From positions 186,001 through 250,000 of the forward strand of contig VJWM01000107.1 of assembly GCA_010909165.1 (NCBI GenBank): DNA of 64,000 nucleotides. The letters are read 5' to 3'. This DNA comes from Anthoceros angustus. Taxonomy: Eukaryota > Streptophyta > Anthocerotopsida > Anthocerotales > Anthocerotaceae. A program made the position numbers and the translations under genes. Of this stretch, positions 1 to 11,049 are shown piece after piece. Under the pieces are notes generated by a model. That model was not told the origin of the DNA. It saw only the letters and a program-made list of their open reading frames with translations, and made no database searches. Positions within the stretch are counted from its first letter, which is position 1, and every line of letters begins with the position of its first letter.

Positions 1-105
1 CCACGACATTCACCTGCACATCATTGGCTCCTTCTGCGAGCAGTTAGTGAGCTCACATGACATTCAGCCGGAATAGGCCTGCAGGCTGCAACCAGTGTGT
101 CTTAC

Positions 106-1520
106 ATTGTGTGGCATGGGAGCCGCTGGGTAGTGTCCTTGGATGTGGATCCCACTGAAGTACTCTGGCATCTCTTCATAAGGTCCGTGGTACACAACAT
201 GGCCTCGAGCAAGCACCAAAACCTGATGTATGAGACCGAGGATGCGGTAGCTGGGCTGGTGTATCGTAAGAACAATGGTCCTTTTTCGCTCCTCTGTCAA
301 GCTGTAAAGGATTTGCATGAGTTGGAAAGCGGACGTGCTGTCCAGGCCAGATGTAGGCTCGTCCATGAATATGACCGCGGGGTCGTGAATTAGCTCGACC
401 CCGATGGAAATCCGTCGCCTCTCCCCTCCAGATACTCCTTTCATCTGCAGTGCCAGGAAGCGACACAAACTTAGTTTCCACCTCTGCTTCCTCCTGCTCA
501 CATGACTGAAACCGCTGCACATGTACAGGTTGAAGGGGACGTTACCAATTCGTTGCCAACATAAGTGTTGGCACACTGGCTGAGTCTAAGTTGCCGTATG
601 ATGGCCTCCACCCTGCGGCGCTTCTCCTCATGCGTCACCTTCGCAGGCAGCCTCACTCGGGCACTAAACATGAGCGTCTCGAAAGTGGTGAGTGTAGGAA
701 AGAGAGCATCATCCTGCGTGACGTACTGTGAGATTTTGTGGAAATTCTGGTCTACCGGCATTCCGTTGACGAACATCACCCCTTCCAGCCTGTCCCATCG
801 AATGCGGCCTGCCATGGCATCCAGCAATGTTGTCTTGGAGGAGCCAGACGGTCCTACAACGGCCAAAATCTCGCCATGCTTGGCCTGGAAAGTGACATCG
901 TTGAGTAGAACCTTGTCCCTCTTCTTGGCTCGATACTGGCCCCGACTCCAGATGGAGAAATCGGACTGCTGTGTCTCCACCACCTGAAGGCAGCTCACTT
1001 GCACACTGTCATTTTCGACTTGTTCTTCACACACATACTTGGATGGCAACAGATGGGATCCACACCGAATTCCTTCAGGACCACTCTCAGGATTTTCATA
1101 TCAGAAATGCCCGTGTACCTTGTAGGTGAGATTGAGGACGAAGATGTCGTAGGTCGGGCCATCCAGCGAGCTTGCCGATTCATACGCTGATCCCAGATAG
1201 TCAGACACAGGTCCTGAATTGAACAAGTGGCTGGTTCGGAACGTGAAGTTGCTTTGGCGTATCAAGTCGGGGCCCAGGGGGAGAAGAAGGCCAGAATTGG
1301 ACACACTTGCGCTCAATGCGGACTCGTACTCGGAACAGCGGGGGCTGTTTCCTCCAGTCAGATAGCCTACGCTGTCGGAGTAGCAGAGATCATCGCTGCT
1401 GGCGACAGAGATGGCGCGGCTGTGTGTTCGCTCTTGCACTTGAAGCTCTACGCTCTTCATGCCGCCCAGGCTCCTCTCCAGCCCCGCACTGCATGAGCTT
1501 CCTCGATATTCTGTTTCCAC
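106..1520 (-). CDS. ABCG-family half-transporter, N-terminal part (gene runs off the left edge)
   Basis: This is the nucleotide-binding half of an ATP-binding cassette G (white-brown complex) exporter, a family that moves lipids, hormones or cuticle precursors across membranes. Three exons fit: 1520-1119, 983-546 and 444 to about 106, with in-phase GT-AG introns at 984-1118 and 445-545. The first exon encodes a Ser-rich leader of about 130 residues ending at LNLTYK. The second carries the Walker A region. The third carries the signature VSGGERRR, Walker [12 protein letters not shown] and the H-loop TIHQPS, the order expected for ABCG proteins. The Walker A reads GPSGSSKTT, so the usual glycine just before the lysine is serine. 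A likely donor (GTAAGA) lies at 105. The transmembrane domain is outside the window, so the substrate cannot be guessed. An extra upstream exon beyond 1520 is possible. Confidence 0.85.
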
Positions 1521-2191
1521 TCCTGCAGGTTGGTCAACACTAGTGTTCCTGTTGCTGCTGCATACATCAGATCGAATGTGCCAAAGATGTCATCCTTAAG
1601 GAGACTGGAAACATCATCCTGTGACGCAGAGGTGTTTCACGTGATGTGTCGGCCCGTCGGGGCAGGAAGCGTGTCGTGTCTCTTGTGTGGCTGGGGCACT
1701 TTGCAGAGGAACAGAGCTGGAGCTGATGCGGGAGGTTGTTTGAAAGCCACTGGCTGCCGGCAGATTGTACAAGCTTGCATGTGGTTAAGCATGTCACAGT
1801 CTACGGACGATGCCGCTCGCCTGCTATGAATGTCACAGCTATCTGTTCAAACGAGCAAACGAGGTGGGTGAGCATCGCTGGATGGAACAGGACAGCGTCC
1901 TGTCGCTAAGTTAGTGGCGTGACAAATGCATTGCTTCGTAACTACTGCCGTTGAGATGCAATCACAGACTAGCTCGTCGCCGACGCTATGCATCCCGTGC
2001 AGTTGTACATACAATGTGGTAACCCTGCTTGAAAGGACAGGTGAAAGAGTCCAGGACGCGATGCATTGGAGGACATTTACTGCACATGGACTCTGAAGCT
2101 TCCGAGACTGTTGCAACAAACCCGTTGCGAGTGATATTACAAATGGCACGTTCCCCTGACCAGAACAGGGTACAACACAACGGCAGCTAGC
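1521..2191. other. Intergenic / possible 5' leader, no supported gene
   Basis: I see no family-like reading frame here. The part next to 1520 may contain 5' untranslated sequence of the ABCG gene. A CTGCAG acceptor-like site just upstream of its first ATG leaves room for a non-coding or short first exon. Confidence 0.5.
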
Positions 2192-3019
2192 TTAGCCCTT
2201 CAGAATGGGTGCCACAGGAACAAACAGACTACTCTCTCCGGCTTCAAGGCGATGGAGCACATCGGGATACATAGCTCTTCTCATGGCTTGATAGACGCCC
2301 TTATCCCAGTTTCGAGCAGCCAGAGCTTCTGCCTCCTTCAAAGCTTCATTCACTGTGGTGTCAGGGTCATCAAACAGAGCATCTATTAAGGCGGCCTCCA
2401 GAGCCATCTTCCCTGTATACTTGACGCACTTGAGCACTGCATTTCGGTAGACCGAAGGTGTCATCTTGCTGCGGAGAAGTGCTAGTGATCCAGCAGGGAT
2501 GGCTACGTTCACATCAACGGCACTGGAGTAGAGGAACCCGCGGTCTGCTCTCATGAACCTGTAATCATGGGCCATGGCCAGCAAGAAACCCCCACCAGCA
2601 GCATGGCCCGAGATGGCAGCAACGGTGGGCACATTCATGTCCATCAGAGCTAGCACCACCTTCTCGAACTGCTGGTAAAGGAGGGGTCCCCTTGACTCAG
2701 GATCTTCAGTGATCCATTCCAAGTCCAGGCCGTTGGTGTAGAACTTGCCTTCGTTGGTAGTGACCAGAACACCTGCATCTTCTGACCTGTTCACAGTCTC
2801 CAGATGTCCAATGATCTCCGAGCAAAGAGAAGGAGTCAGCCGGTGATCTCCTGGTCCCAGAAGCTTCAACACAAATACCTTTCCTGACTGGGTAAGGCTA
2901 CACATGTTTTCAGCCCGACTCAACACAATGCGGTTTCCAGGTTTCAGCGGGACTGACGCTACCGTAATCCGTTTCCAGGGATTAGGGCAGACACCTGACA
3001 CCAATGCACTCGCAAACAT
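2192..3019 (-). CDS. Enoyl-CoA delta-isomerase / hydratase-like protein (crotonase fold)
   Basis: This single-exon crotonase-superfamily gene most resembles plant delta3,delta2-enoyl-CoA isomerases (ECI), which reposition double bonds so unsaturated fatty acids can enter peroxisomal beta-oxidation. The family-like region starts at MCSLTQSGKVFVLKL (ATG at 2905) and runs about 237 residues, close to the usual plant ECI length. Landmarks are ITTNEGK-type VTTNEGKFYTNGLD, the oxyanion-hole segment ISGHAAGGGFLLAMAHDY and ADRGFLYSS. The frame is open 38 codons further upstream to an ATG at 3019. That extension could be a targeting peptide or untranslated. The protein ends in ILKG, so the usual plant PTS1 tripeptide (SKL, PKL or PRL) is absent. 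Isomerase versus hydratase activity cannot be settled from sequence alone. Confidence 0.83.
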   Translation of the reverse strand: MFASALVSGVCPNPWKRITVASVPLKPGNRIVLSRAENMCSLTQSGKVFVLKLLGPGDHRLTPSLCSEIIGHLETVNRSEDAGVLVTTNEGKFYTNGLDLEWITEDPESRGPLLYQQFEKVVLALMDMNVPTVAAISGHAAGGGFLLAMAHDYRFMRADRGFLYSSAVDVNVAIPAGSLALLRSKMTPSVYRNAVLKCVKYTGKMALEAALIDALFDDPDTTVNEALKEAEALAARNWDKGVYQAMRRAMYPDVLHRLEAGESSLFVPVAPILKG

Positions 3020-3542
3020 TAGAGCTGACGAGCATGCAACATGTGAACGCTCTGAGTCGCTGAGTCTGCACCCAACACATGTCTGTATCTTCCAATACTC
3101 TCCAGATTATGTGGACGCTCTGGTATATGCAAAAGAAAGGGGTATTTCTTTAACACAAGGGGTCACAACTTCACAAATTGCGTGGTGAGTGCAAGAGACG
3201 GGTCTTGTCCATCTGGCTCCGGGCATACATAGCGACCGGATATGGGCGCCTCGGCTCTTTCATTCCAATGGGCATCTGAATGTACATGGTGTGATGCGAC
3301 GGGATTGCTCGATGTGTTCAAGCAAAGCTGATTTCCCGTAAAGTATGCCAGGGACTTACACCCGAAGGATGACATGCACCCGAACAGTACTCGAGAACTC
3401 CCAAAATACGACACTAACCACTGCATGATGACTGACCTGCGGCAGTTCCACCTTCCCATTCCATGAGTGCAAGCTCGTTACCCATGTAGAGCACAAGATG
3501 ATCACTGTATATTATCGTGCACCAAAAGACTTGAGAACACGA
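3020..3542. other. Intergenic, nothing recognised
   Basis: No coding or RNA signal that I can support lies between the isomerase gene and the left boundary of the tandem duplication at about 3543. Confidence 0.5.
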
Positions 3543-6409
3543 TCTCCCTTTCCATGCACACATCATGGTTCTTGTACTGATCATAATATTGGAGAGTTGC
3601 ATCTGCCATTAGACAGCGATTCCTGCCCCGCTCGGTTGAACAGTATCGTACTAGACCCACATGCGAGTTGCGACGATTTACCCAGCATCCTGACTGAACA
3701 TCCCACTGACCTGCACAAAGACGATTGGCCAATTGCTGTCAATAGCGCTCCACAGAGGCAGCAGCTCCAAAAAGGACAAAAAAAATTCCGCAACTGCCTA
3801 CCTTCAAACAAGTATGCAGCGAGGACTTGATGCATGTCAAGACCTTCTTAACGGCAGAGCACACTTCATCCGCTCCACATCAGGGAGGTTGCACAGAACT
3901 CGTGCCCCTAAGTTTTTTTCATAGGGTACCTAAATCGGTCTAATCTACTCTTCAGAACAACTGGGAGAATCGATACCACAGCTATGATGGCTAGAGTTAA
4001 TATCGTCTTCACATCATATAAATCACTCAGGGAATCTATCTGCGAAAGAATGCTACCAGCTTTTACAGAAATGACACCAGCAGGGATTACACCAACAAAG
4101 GTCCCAAAAAAGAACTCCCTGTGTTCAAGAAACAAATAACCCTTCAGAAATAAATAGACCACCTGCAAATTGGTCTATCTAAGGAGAAACCAGACATTGA
4201 GAACACGGGTGTCATGACTCGGCACATTTCTAATGTTACCAGCAGCAGATAAATTCACCTGAAGGGAATAGACACAAGCGGAGATCCGACATTGATGAAC
4301 CAGTTTGGCAGAAGGGGTGTTAACCGAAGAAACAGAATATAATAGAAAAGATTGTGTCGATGACGATGCACCTCCCTGGCAAACCACTCACAACGATCCG
4401 GGAAATAGTAGTATAGAATTTCCTTCAGTATACAGTTGGATAAGCAGTAGCACAGTGAGGAACCCACCGATGCCAACAACTGCGGCACAGGTTCAAGAAA
4501 CTCGTCAACGTAAAGTTCAGAGACACATTATTCTCTAAAATCTCAAAGCCAACTCCACAAAGACAGGCACTCAGTTTTAGGTGCCACACACTACATAACT
4601 GGGACAAGCAACCAAGCAGAAAACACAATCCACTGAGAATCCTTTGTAACTCATGTTACATGAGTCACTTTGTAAACCTCGCAATTCATGTTACAGGAGC
4701 CTTCCAGACGGGTATAGCACAGGCTATGACAAGAAAATATTTGGAAAGGACATACCGTCACCAGAATTACAGCCTCATAGAAGCCATATAGAGATCCAGC
4801 TAGAATGTTCAGGAAAATAGAACCTGGAATCATATATGCCTGAAGGAAGAGGTACAGACATATGACCCCTAGTTGTACTTGGGTTCGGTGTTCTTTCTGA
4901 TAGAGGATCAAGGTCTTTCGCACCACTCGAAGTTGCTCCAAGTCTTTAGGAACCTTCAAGAGGAGGACAGCTTCCTCCCTTTCCATGCACACATCATGGT
5001 TCTTGTACTGATCATAATATTGAGAGTTGCATCTGCCATTAGACAGCGATTCCTGCCCCGCTCGGTTGAACAGTATCGTACTAGACCCACATGCGAGTTG
5101 CGACGATTTACCAGCATCCTGACTGAACATCCCACTGACCTGCACAAAGACGATTGGCCAATTGTCACAACAAGCGCTCCACAGAGGCAGCAGCTCCAAA
5201 AAGGACAAAAAAAATTCCGCAACTGCCTACCTTCAAACAAGTATGCAGCGAGGACTTGATGCATGTCAAGACCTTCTTAACGGCAGAGCACACTTCATCC
5301 GCTCCACATCAGGGAGGTTGCACAGAACTCGTGCCCCTAAGTTTTTTTCATAGGGTACCTAAATCGGTCTAATCTACTCTTCAGAACAACTGGGAGAATC
5401 GATACCACAGCTATGATGGCTAGAGTTAATATCGTCTTCACATCATATAAATCACTCAGGGAATCTATCTGCGAAAGAATGCTACCAGCTTTTACAGAAA
5501 TGACACCAGCAGGGATTACACCAACAAAGGTCCCAAAAAAGAACTCCCTGTGTTCAAGAAACAAATAACCCTTCAGAAATAAATAGACCACCTGCAAATT
5601 GGTCTATCTAAGGAGAAACCAGACATTGAGAACACGGGTGTCATGACTCGGCACATTTCTAATGTTACCAGCAGCAGATAAATTCACCTGAAGGAATAGA
5701 CACAAGCGGAGATCCGACATTGATGAACCAGTTTGGCAGAAGGGGTGTTAACCGAAGAAACAGAATATAATAGAAAAGATTGTGTCGATGACGATGCACC
5801 TCCCTGGCAAACCACTCACAACGATCCGGGAAATAGTAGTATAGAATTTCCTTCAGTATACAGTTGGATAAGCAGTAGCACAGTGAGGAACCCACCGATG
5901 CCAACAACTGCGGCACAGGTTCAAGAAACTCGTCAACGTAAAGTTCAGAGACACATTATTCTCTAAAATCTCAAAGCCAACTCCACAAAGACAGGCACTC
6001 AGTTTTAGGTGCCACACACTACATAACTGGGACAAGCAACCAAGCAGAAAACACAATCCACTGAGTAGAATCCTTTGTAACTCATGTTACATGAGTCACT
6101 TTGTAAACCTCGCAATTCATGTTACAGGAGCCTTCCAGACGGGTATAGCACAGGCTATGACAAGAAAATATTTGGAAAGGACATACCGTCACCAGAATTA
6201 CAGCCTCATAGAAGCCATATAGAGATCCAGCTAGAATGTTCAGGAAAATAGAACCTGGAATCATATATGCCTGAAGGAAGAGGTACAGACATATGACCCC
6301 TAGTTGTACTTGGGTTCGGTGTTCTTTCTGATAGAGGATCAAGGTCTTTCGCACCACTCGAAGTTGCTCCAAGTCTTTAGGAACCTTCAAGAGGAGGACA
6401 GCTTCCTCC
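3543..6409. repeat. Tandem duplication, two units of about 1.43 kb
   Basis: Unit 1 is 3543-4975 and unit 2 is 4976-6409. They are nearly identical and run head to tail. Each starts at the motif CTCCCTTTCCATGC, which is present a third time at about 6411 as the original exon sequence, so the breakpoint lies in exon 1 of the VTT-domain gene. Each unit contains the end of exon 1, exons 2 and 3 and about 365 bp of 3' flank. Visible differences include small indels at about 3591/5024, 3671/5111, 4264/5694 and 4636/6066, and one cluster of changes at about 3734/5164. Confidence 0.95.
3908..4975 (-). pseudogene. 5'-truncated duplicate of the VTT-domain gene
   Basis: This downstream copy contains the 3' end of exon 1 (to the donor at 4756), exon 2 (4479-4259) and exon 3 (4118-3908). 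It lacks the initiator, the N-terminal cytosolic region and the first membrane segment. Its exon 2 is 221 nt and joins exon 3 in frame as SIPFREFFFGTF, the expected family sequence, so this copy preserves the correct frame where the upstream copy has lost one base. Because it lies directly downstream on the same strand, exon 1 of the full gene could in principle splice into these exons. On its own it has no promoter or start that I can identify. Confidence 0.8.
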
Positions 6410-6825
6410 CTTTCCATGCCCCTGTCCACAAGGTTTTCTGCATCTGTCTGACCACCTGCACCAACTAAGATCCTCTGGTCCTGCTCTACTTGCGGAGTTC
6501 CAATTTTGGGGAGGGACAAAAACAGTGCAAACACCATCGAGCAGGAGACAGAGAACAGGATAGCAAGCAGCAAGACTTTGCGGATCCATAAAAAGCTCTC
6601 TGTCTTAACCGACTTCACATTCAGTAGAAGCTGTGGAGCAGTGGAAGTATCGTCGTACATGGAACTAGATTCGTCAAAAACGACAGGAGTTGGACTCTGA
6701 TATGAAACTGGCAGCGCAATGGCACGGCCTGTTACCACACTTTGCCCAACAGACCCCATTTCTGACATCTGCAACTCGAGGTCTTCATCACGACCTGCTG
6801 CTAAAGTTTGCATAGCGGTCCCCAT
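5337..6825 (-). CDS. VTT-domain (SNARE-associated Golgi / TMEM41-TVP38-like) membrane protein
   Basis: This multispanning membrane protein belongs to the family of TMEM41, TVP38 and DedA, which act in the ER/Golgi system; some members are lipid scramblases. Exons are 6825-6187, 5907-5688 and 5547-5337, encoding about 356 residues if the frame is kept. An N-terminal polar region of about 85 residues precedes a membrane anchor (VLLLAILFSVSCSMVFALF). The VTT domain follows, with IPGSIFLNILAGSLYG, LRLTPLLPNWFINVGSP and FFFGTFVGVIPAG. The protein ends FRYPMKKT. I chose the ATG at 6825 (MGTAMQTLAAG); the frame stays open to 6906. Exon 2 is one base short near 5693 compared with its duplicate, which breaks the frame into exon 3. 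This is either a real lesion or a sequence error. Confidence 0.85.
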
Positions 6826-6906
6826 TCCGGCACTCTTCCCCCCTGAGGCAAGCAGAGAGCCATGAATTAAGCCACAAACCAATCTGCGAATGCACACAGA
6901 AGACAC

Positions 6907-8933
6907 TGAAAGAGGGTTTTCGAAATGCCAAGGCTAATCGATGAGCTCTTGTTTTGGCGTTTCGAAATAGGTCTAATGACCGGAAGCAGACAAAAACGCA
7001 TCCAGACCCTCAAGCTAAAAGGTGCAAACTAGCAATCCCAGTACATTACAAGCAACATAAAACCTCCTGAATCTCGGATCCGAATCCAACGCTAAACTGG
7101 CGGTAATTGACTTGCCTCAGCGAAACTCTAGATTTCCTTTGACCAAAGTCTGAGAATTCCATCTCAAGAAGCCACAGCAGCGCATCAGCGCCATGAACAT
7201 GGAAGAAGAAGAATGCATTGTGAAGGATCAGGTGACCAGGACGTACATGCAAGTCGAAGTTCGCCGCCAAAATCAAACTACCTCAGGCCGTTGGAGTACC
7301 CGTCTCCTCAGTAGTTTAAGCAACACCACGTAGAGAAGTCCCGATGTGGAACAGTTCCAGGAGCAGTATGAAAACATGCGCCATCACAGGGTTAGCTGGG
7401 ACGCTGCTCAGGCGTCTGCAACAGCGCCAATCCGGTGAACTGTGACCAGCCACCACCGGAATCAGGGGGCTATCACTGCCGATCAGGCGTCAACCTGCAT
7501 TTGCGTCTGCAAGACACCCCGTTCCTCGAGTCAGTAGCCCACTGCCTAATTTCCTCATCTAAACAGCGTCCTTTTCTCGGTTTCTCGGGACATTGAAATG
7601 CGAGGTTGCGAGCTTGCCAAGTTAGTCTAGGTGATATGATGTACACCTAATATGTTTTCCTCGTTACTGAACAAAGTCTACGCCAAACCACCTGCTAGTC
7701 AAAGACAAACTAGCAAGACTCCGAGTGTTACACATGGTTGCGGAACTTGCCTAGAGTTGCGCTATATTAGAACTTGGGACCCTCAAGATAAACTCCTGCT
7801 ACTTAATTCAACATCCTACAAGTATGTAGCTATAACGTACCTACCCCGGTACATATGTAGTTTATTGGTATTTTGGCTTTAGGTTACATAGCACAAAAAC
7901 CCTTGGAGCAGTCGGGCTGTATGGAATACCGATCTGGTCATGCGGCATCCACATTTTTTTAGGGTTGTGGACAGAAAGAAATAGTCCTGCCGCATACGGC
8001 GGCACTATTTCGGTACGTCACGCATGACCACATCGGTCGGGGCTGCGGCCCCCGGTGTATCGATGTCGTCAACCTACCCCATGATGCACGAAAAGATTTC
8101 ACGATACACAGAAACGTTTCTTCTCTCGGGTTTAGGGTGGTGTTTAGGTCATTTGCATTGCCGCGCTATTGCGGCACGGGGCTCCATATGTCAGTGGTTG
8201 CATTAGCACTGCGCTCACCATTTGCAATTGCATTTGCGCTGCACTCATCGTGCGTTTGCGCGCTGGGCGTTGCCCTTACGCAAGGCCGTGCACTTTGGCT
8301 CGCCGCATATAGGGCTGCAACGCCCCCAGCCCGCCGCCTATGGGGTGCAGATGTGTCTTGGTCGCTTAACATGTATGTGTGGTGATCGAAATCCTAAAAC
8401 CCTAAAGAAGAAAACATGTGCATGACACAATCGGAACACCAGGCCTATGATCGTGTCATAGAAAGTTTTTGCCCCGCGTACGAACCTACAAAAGCTGATG
8501 TGGCACATATTATACGTGTACAGAAGTATCTGAAAGATGCCGTGGCATATTTCCGTAGCGTACACCCAAACAAAACAAAGTCGCACACATGCTGCTGTGT
8601 GACCAGATCGGTATTCCATAGGGCTGCCTATGGCATACCAAAGCGGACAAAGGGGACAGGTACTTTTTTTTTTTTTTAAATTCTCATACAATACCCCTAA
8701 TACGTACATGAACATAGACATCTAAGAGAATATGCTCTCGCATCTTGTACGGAGGTCATACCTGATCAGACATGCTGCAGTGTCCGCTTTGGCGCCCTTA
8801 CCAACAACGGCCATTTTACCAAAGCGGTCACTGCACATGCAAGTTTTTTTAGTTCCGGGACACTCCTCTTTCAAAGTGTCTCTACTGTCTCTTGTGTTTT
8901 TCAAAGTCTCTCATCTACAAAGTGTCCTGTTAG
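6907..8933. other. Gene-poor stretch with short inverted repeats
   Basis: No protein family is recognisable. It contains a perfect 21 bp inverted repeat (7920-7940 and 8600-8620), a T-rich run near 8666, and a second imperfect inverted pair at about 8776-8791 and 8817-8832. A frame of 87 codons at 8416-8679 lies inside the inverted-repeat interval but matches nothing I know. Confidence 0.5.
7920..8620. repeat. 21 bp perfect inverted repeats bounding about 700 bp
   Basis: The left arm at 7920-7940 (TATGGAATACCGATCTGGTC plus A) is the exact reverse complement of 8600-8620. The interval could be the remnant of a non-autonomous DNA element, but I see no target-site duplication and no extended terminal homology. 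Confidence 0.5.
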
Positions 8934-9903
8934 CAAGTGTAAAAGAGATGCTCAGCACTAAGTACGATATGAAGGATATAGGGGAGCTTAAATTCTGCCT
9001 AGGGATTCAGCTTCTAAGAGTTAGATCTGAAGGGGCCCTCATCATTCACCAGTACAAGTACATTCAGCAACTCCTGCACAAGTTTAAGTTGGATGAGGCA
9101 CGTCCTGCCACAACACCATTTGCTGTAGGTATCAAGCTAACTATGTTACAGTGCCCACAATCAGCAGAAGAACAAAAGGAGATGGCAGATATACCTTATC
9201 GACATGCAGTGGGGAGCTTGCTGTTTGTAGCTAACTGGACTAGACCCGACATACAGTACTCTGTAAGCACTCTGTCACAGTTTCTGGAGAAGCCAGGACG
9301 TGCTCACTGGATAGCTGCTAAAAGGGTATTCCGCTATCTAAAAGGAACACAATGTTATGGACTTGCTTATAAAAGCAGTGGGTCTAGGCAATTTTCCCTA
9401 CGAGGGTTCACAGATGCCGATTGGGCATCAGATAGCGACAACCGAATAAGCCTTTCGACCTACTGTTTCCTACTGTCATCGCGGCCATTAGCTAGAGCTG
9501 TAAAAAGCAGGCATCCATTGCCTTATCCTCCACAGAAGCAGAATACAAAAGCCTGACAGACGCCTCAAAAGAAGCAGAGTGGGAACAAACCGTCTTAAAT
9601 GATATTGGGCACAAGTAGGCAGCACCAACTCCACTCCTATGCGATAACATGTCAGCAATTGCGTTAGTGGCCAACCCATGTTTCCACGCGAAAACCAAGC
9701 ATATAGAAATTCAGCATCACTACATCAGGGATGTTGTAGAACGCGGGGTTGTGAAGGTGGGTTACGTGCACACAGATGAGAATACAGCTGACGTACTGAG
9801 GAAGGCTTTACCCAAGCACAAGCATTACCAGCACATGGAAGGGTTAGGGCTGCTGGATTTCACAGGTTACTTCATGCAGGACGTGCGACCAGAGAAGGAG
9901 TAA
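8934..9903 (+). mobile_element. Ty1/copia retrotransposon fragment (end of reverse transcriptase plus RNase H)
   Basis: The frame from about 8934 encodes the C-terminal part of copia reverse transcriptase, with KYDMKDIGELKFCLGIQLLR, YRHAVGSLLF, TRPDIQYSVSTLSQF and RVFRYLKGT, then the RNase H segment FTDADWASDSDNR. A frameshift near 9500-9540 separates this from the expected SSTEAEYKSL motif, which is visible in another frame at about 9530-9560. A further frame resumes at 9649 with HIEIQHHYIRDVV and HTDENTADVLRKALP, the typical copia C-terminus, ending at 9903. Gag, protease, integrase and the 5' half of reverse transcriptase are missing, so it is a dead fragment. A purine-rich tract (GGAGGGGGTGGGAG) follows at about 9920. 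Confidence 0.87.
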
Positions 9904-10103
9904 ACTTATCTGGTGGGTATGGAGGGGGTGGGAGCCTGTGCTCTCTGATGGTGAAGTTGTGTTCTTATTGTTAGAACCTGTCACCAGCCTCCTGACCTGC
10001 CGAGTTTTCCTATCTTCTGCAAGAGCCAGGTCACACAGATTTTAGAAGCCTGGTTAGCACAGCAGGGGTAAGCGATGAAAGGCCACACCAGGCGGATGAA
10101 GCC
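9904..10103. other. 3' flank of the copia fragment
   Basis: A polypurine-tract-like run lies just after the copia stop codon. Any long terminal repeat that followed is not clearly delimited. Confidence 0.35.
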
Positions 10104-10487
10104 TCACGCAGATTTAATCGCCTGGGAATAGTCGGCCGCAATCTCTGATGCCTCCTTTATCTGTTTCAGCAGCGCTACCGTTGCCCGCAACTGTCCCACC
10201 AAGTCCATCTGCTCCTCGACTTCCTGGTTCGTCAGAGGTGGCTTTGCAGCTGCTTCAATCGACCTTCCCCAACGTAATCTCACTTCCATGCTGACAGTGT
10301 ACCCTCTTAGAGACATGGATTGCCCCACGAGGTGGCTTTCATCCCAGCCGTCGGAAGGCTTGTCCGTGCTGAACCTCGAACTCGTCCGAGCTGGTGGCGC
10401 CGGTGTCCTCTGCCGGGCAGATTTCCTGCCCCTTGCTTTCTTCTCAGGCTCGGCTTGCAGGCAGCTCATATCACTCGTTGTTGACAT
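10104..10487 (-). CDS. Hypothetical small basic protein
   Basis: I do not recognise this frame. Starting at the ATG at 10487 (MSTTSDMSCLQAEPEKKARG) it gives about 128 residues with a basic, Pro/Ala-rich N-terminus and a C-terminal segment that would form an amphipathic helix (VGQLRATVALLKQIKEASE). The frame is open upstream to 10685 through a hydrophobic stretch. It sits between two retroelement remnants on the opposite strand. It may be a captured gene fragment, a retroelement accessory frame or chance. No introns or clear promoter are visible. Confidence 0.3.
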   Translation of the reverse strand: MSTTSDMSCLQAEPEKKARGRKSARQRTPAPPARTSSRFSTDKPSDGWDESHLVGQSMSLRGYTVSMEVRLRWGRSIEAAAKPPLTNQEVEEQMDLVGQLRATVALLKQIKEASEIAADYSQAIKSA

Positions 10488-10678
10488 GGCGATGCTCAAC
10501 AGGAGCTGTGTGATCGAGAAGCAGGCGAGCTGGATGATTGCCAAGAGGGTGGTATACTGGAGGATCACCGCCATTCTTAAGAGCCCTGGCACGTTTGCAC
10601 TCGAGTTCGGTGGGTGGCGCGCAATCACTTCCAGACCATGTGAATGCACGACTTTAAGCTCGTGCAGCTTAAGAGGGA

Positions 10679-10890
10679 GTGTCACAATTGTTATACGTCG
10701 TCTATAGTATATGTACGATAGTTAAGTTACACTCGCTTAGGTTATGTACGCACACATTGACTATGTGACTTTTCGCAATTAGAGTTTTAGATAAATACAC
10801 ATGAGACCTTTTATTCATTAATTCAACCAGTTTTGTTCAACACGGCCTGCTCTCGCTGCCTAAGTTCCATTGTGAATATACACACTCGAA
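10679..10890 (+). mobile_element. Possible LTR-like sequence
   Basis: A purine-rich run (AAGAGGGAG) is followed by TGTCACAATTGTTATACG, as at a polypurine tract and LTR start. Further on, a GATAAATACACATGAGACC segment looks like an LTR promoter region. There is no second copy in the window and no clear right end, so this is tentative. Confidence 0.3.
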
Positions 10891-11049
10891 CTGCTACTCA
10901 CTGGTCCTCCATATGTGTTGCTCAATAACCTTGCCTTAAGCTTGTGGTCCCGATAGCACGCTAATGCTTCATCCCCCAAGTGATGGAGTGAGGGCCACAT
11001 TTTCCGGTGGCAGTTCTACAGCATGGCTCCATCCTCTTCCCATTGAAGG

